Source of the DNA: Nanobdellota archaeon
Lineage (GTDB): Archaea; Nanobdellota; Nanobdellia; Parvarchaeales; Parvarchaeaceae
DNA: 43,132 nt
Assembly (NCBI GenBank): GCA_021846665.1
Contig: JAJZWM010000005.1
Location: 1 to 43,132 of the forward strand
Reading direction: 5' to 3'
Part shown: one piece after another, positions 41,924-43,132 of the stretch
Layout: each line of letters begins with the position of its first letter
How positions within the stretch are numbered: the stretch's first letter is position 1
The notes under the pieces: generated by a model
Databases searched by the model: none
What the model saw: only the letters and a program-made list of their open reading frames with translations
Told to the model about the DNA's origin: nothing
Program-made: the position numbers and the translations under genes

Positions 41924-41936
41924 TTATTTAAATAAG
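41924..41936 (+). promoter_or_regulatory. Palindromic TATA box of the Roadblock gene
   Basis: TTATTTAAATAAG begins directly after the fusion gene's stop codon and lies 18-30 bases before the ATG at 41954. TTATTTAAATAA (41924-41935) is itself a perfect palindrome. Confidence 0.55.
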
Positions 41937-41953
41937 AAAATCGTAAATTAACT

Positions 41954-42328
41954 ATGGCTACAAAATCTGAACAATTAAAAAGCGTTTTACAAAGATTAAG
42001 TACGGTTGGTGGAATAAAGGCATCTGCTGTTATATCAGCTAATGGTTTACCTATGGTATCATTAATGCCTGAAGACGTAGATCCAAATACTTTTGCTGCA
42101 ATGCTGGCTTCAATGGTAGGTTCAGCAGAAACAGCTATCAAATCTTTAGGTGCAAAGAATACTCTAGAAAGAGTAGTTGCAGAGTCAAAAGATATAAGGG
42201 TAGTAGCTGTACAAGCAGGAACTGATGCAATACTTACAATAATGATTGATCCTAATACAAATTATGGTTTGATTCTTTTAGAATCTTCTAAAGCTTCAAA
42301 TGAAATAGCAGAAATAATGAAGCAATAA
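41954..42328 (+). CDS. Roadblock/LC7-domain protein, putative GTPase partner (MglB-like)
   Basis: A 124-residue single-domain protein with the Roadblock/LC7 pattern: an N-terminal helix, GIKASAVISANGLPMVS (20-36), then a helix with FAAMLASMVGSAETAIKSLG, and a final hairpin with AILTIMIDPNTNYGLILLES. Such proteins dimerise and regulate MglA/Rag/CvnD-type GTPases as GAPs or scaffolds. It follows the GTPase fusion by 30 bases and precedes the phosphatase-like gene by 2. Confidence 0.85.
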   Translation: MATKSEQLKSVLQRLSTVGGIKASAVISANGLPMVSLMPEDVDPNTFAAMLASMVGSAETAIKSLGAKNTLERVVAESKDIRVVAVQAGTDAILTIMIDPNTNYGLILLESSKASNEIAEIMKQ

Positions 42329-42330
42329 GA

Positions 42331-42738
42331 ATGTCATTTGTTCTTTTTATTTGTAAGTATAATACTAGCAGAAGTCAAATAGCAGAAGCATTGTTTAATG
42401 GACTTACTAAAAAACATAAAGCTGTAAGTGTAGCAGGCAGTTCTGTTGGTAATGGAATAAATTCTATAGATATAAAATTAGTACAAGAAACATTTGGAAT
42501 AGACATGAGTAAGCAAATTCCTAAACTACCTACTCTAAATTTATTGAAAAGCGCTGACAAAATAATAGTTGTCTGTGATCCTAAGGATTGCATACTTATA
42601 CCAGAAAGCTATATACAAAAAGCGGAGCACTGGTACATACCAGAATTAGATGGTCTTTCTGCAGAAGAAAAAATAAAAATAATTAAGGAGATATACAAAA
42701 AAGTAAAGGAATTAATTTTAGAGCTGGATAGAGAATAA
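42331..42738 (+). CDS. LMW phosphatase/arsenate-reductase-fold protein
   Basis: A 135-residue protein. FICKYNTSRSQIAEALF (6-22) contains the C-x5-R phosphate loop (Cys8, Arg14). IIVVCDPKDC carries Cys82 and Cys87, which with Cys8 form the triad of thioredoxin-coupled ArsC enzymes, although the Cys spacing of 5 is shorter than usual. The usual acid Asp region HW-x2-DDP is altered to HWYIPELDG. Arsenate reduction or protein tyrosine dephosphorylation are both possible. The 2-base gap from the Roadblock gene favours a signalling role as much as arsenic resistance. Confidence 0.85.
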   Translation: MSFVLFICKYNTSRSQIAEALFNGLTKKHKAVSVAGSSVGNGINSIDIKLVQETFGIDMSKQIPKLPTLNLLKSADKIIVVCDPKDCILIPESYIQKAEHWYIPELDGLSAEEKIKIIKEIYKKVKELILELDRE

Positions 42739-43048
42739 TAAAACTTTCAACTTTTCAGAGTTTTAAGTATCTTATTTATATTATTCTGTTTTATCGCTTA
42801 TATTACCGCTAACTTCATTTTTCTATATTTTAGTTATCTTCAATTACTATCTGTTCAAGTTTATAATTATTTTTCATTTCTTGGCTAAAATCTCACTTTT
42901 TAATTGTAATTATTTAATCTTATTTTCTTTACTGTTTTATCTATCTAATGTTTATATCTTTATTTTATGTATAAGTGTTAAATTTTGGAACTTAAATATT
43001 CTGTGATAGGTATTTATAAGTTCTTCTAAATTATATATAATGTTTTAA
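42739..43048. other. 310-base intergenic region with no gene found
   Basis: The stretch is very AT-rich, and the plus strand is dominated by T runs, which would suit termination of the operon ending at 42738. No ORF, tRNA-like fold or strong inverted repeat was seen. The right end holds the tRNA-Ser promoter. Confidence 0.6.
43011..43020 (+). promoter_or_regulatory. TATA box of tRNA-Ser(GGA)
   Basis: TATTTATAAG lies 29-38 bases before the tRNA 5' end at 43049. A second TATA-like run (43031-43040) is too close to fit. Confidence 0.45.
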
Positions 43049-43132
43049 GCTCAGGTTGCGTAACCTGGCATCGCGTAAGCCTGGAGAGCTTATGGGAGCA
43101 ATCCCTTGAGGGTCCGAATCCCTCCCTGAGCG
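43049..43132 (+). tRNA. tRNA-Ser (anticodon GGA)
   Basis: Acceptor stem GCTCAGG/CCTGAGC with discriminator G at 43132, the last base of the window. The anticodon stem TAAGC/GCTTA encloses CTGGAGA, so the anticodon GGA is at 43083-43085. A long variable arm identifies class II. The T-loop reads TCCGAAT, so position 55, normally T (pseudouridine), is C. Confidence 0.93.

Noticed and set aside
42331-42738. Firm call as arsenate reductase
   Set aside because: The three cysteines fit, but the spacing and the altered acid region, together with the Roadblock neighbour, leave a protein phosphatase equally likely.

Overview
The window is chromosomal DNA from an AT-rich archaeon. The archaeal hallmarks are an RNA polymerase operon in which both large subunits are split (B''/B' and A'/A''), subunit H, NusA-like KH protein, eS8, eL30, archaeal-type uS12 and uS7, ABCE1, Mre11-Rad50, RtcB with archease, archaeal TyrRS, TrmI, tRNA-Leu genes with bulge-helix-bulge introns, and TATA boxes placed about 25 bases before start codons. 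Short intergenic gaps, many one- to four-base gene overlaps, a Zn-type 7-Cys ferredoxin of the kind known from Sulfolobus and Thermoplasma, and several orphan surface proteins fit a small-genome (DPANN/ARMAN-like) lineage. That placement is inference and a marker-gene tree is needed to settle it.

Layout. 1-4.0 kb: tRNA-Ser(UGA), an OGG1-type glycosylase, and an RNA-processing operon rtcB-archease-thiI on the minus strand. 4.0-8.1 kb (minus): eS8, an MMPL/RND transporter, a SpeE-like methyltransferase, and a metallo-beta-lactamase-fold hydrolase. 8.2-11.0 kb: a dCTP deaminase/dUTPase-fold protein, a tiny eL41-like ORF, two intron-containing tRNA-Leu genes, a Mug-type glycosylase, a DUF488 protein, ferredoxin and small orphans. 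11.1-17.8 kb: Rad50-Mre11, TyrRS with a thioesterase, RNase HII with a truncated Dph2, and endonuclease III. 18.7-27.6 kb: the core expression operon rpoH-rpoB''-rpoB'-rpoA'-rpoA''-rpl30e-nusA-rps12-rps7. 27.6-32.6 kb: TrmI with an unknown winged-helix-like protein, two tandem pilin-like proteins, and ABCE1. 32.7-38.0 kb: a CoA-binding protein, two membrane proteins, an endonuclease-IV-fold/nucleotidyltransferase gene pair, and a minus-strand group of VIT transporter, DUF211 and a TnpB remnant. 38.2-42.7 kb: a pilin-like protein, a secreted orphan and a putative signalling cluster. The window ends on tRNA-Ser(GGA).

The strongest candidates for undescribed biology are two. First, 39329-42738 holds an unknown protein, a KaiC/RecA-like protein with a damaged Walker A, a protein fusing a dead KaiC-like domain to an MglA/CvnD-like small GTPase, a Roadblock/LC7 protein, and an ArsC/LMW-phosphatase-fold protein. 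This looks like an archaeal GTPase switch. Second, 34291-36800 holds a 575-residue endonuclease-IV superfamily protein that keeps all nine metal-ligand positions but carries a large coiled-coil insertion and a Gly/Ser/Tyr-rich tail. It is translationally coupled to a nucleotidyltransferase with a helical C-terminal domain.

Almost all gene clusters start with a TATA box so close to the start codon that transcripts should be leaderless or nearly so. Inside operons the genes are joined by TAATG or ATGA overlaps. rpoH is an exception, with a Shine-Dalgarno sequence and a TTG start. No rRNA, CRISPR array, intact insertion sequence or prophage was seen.
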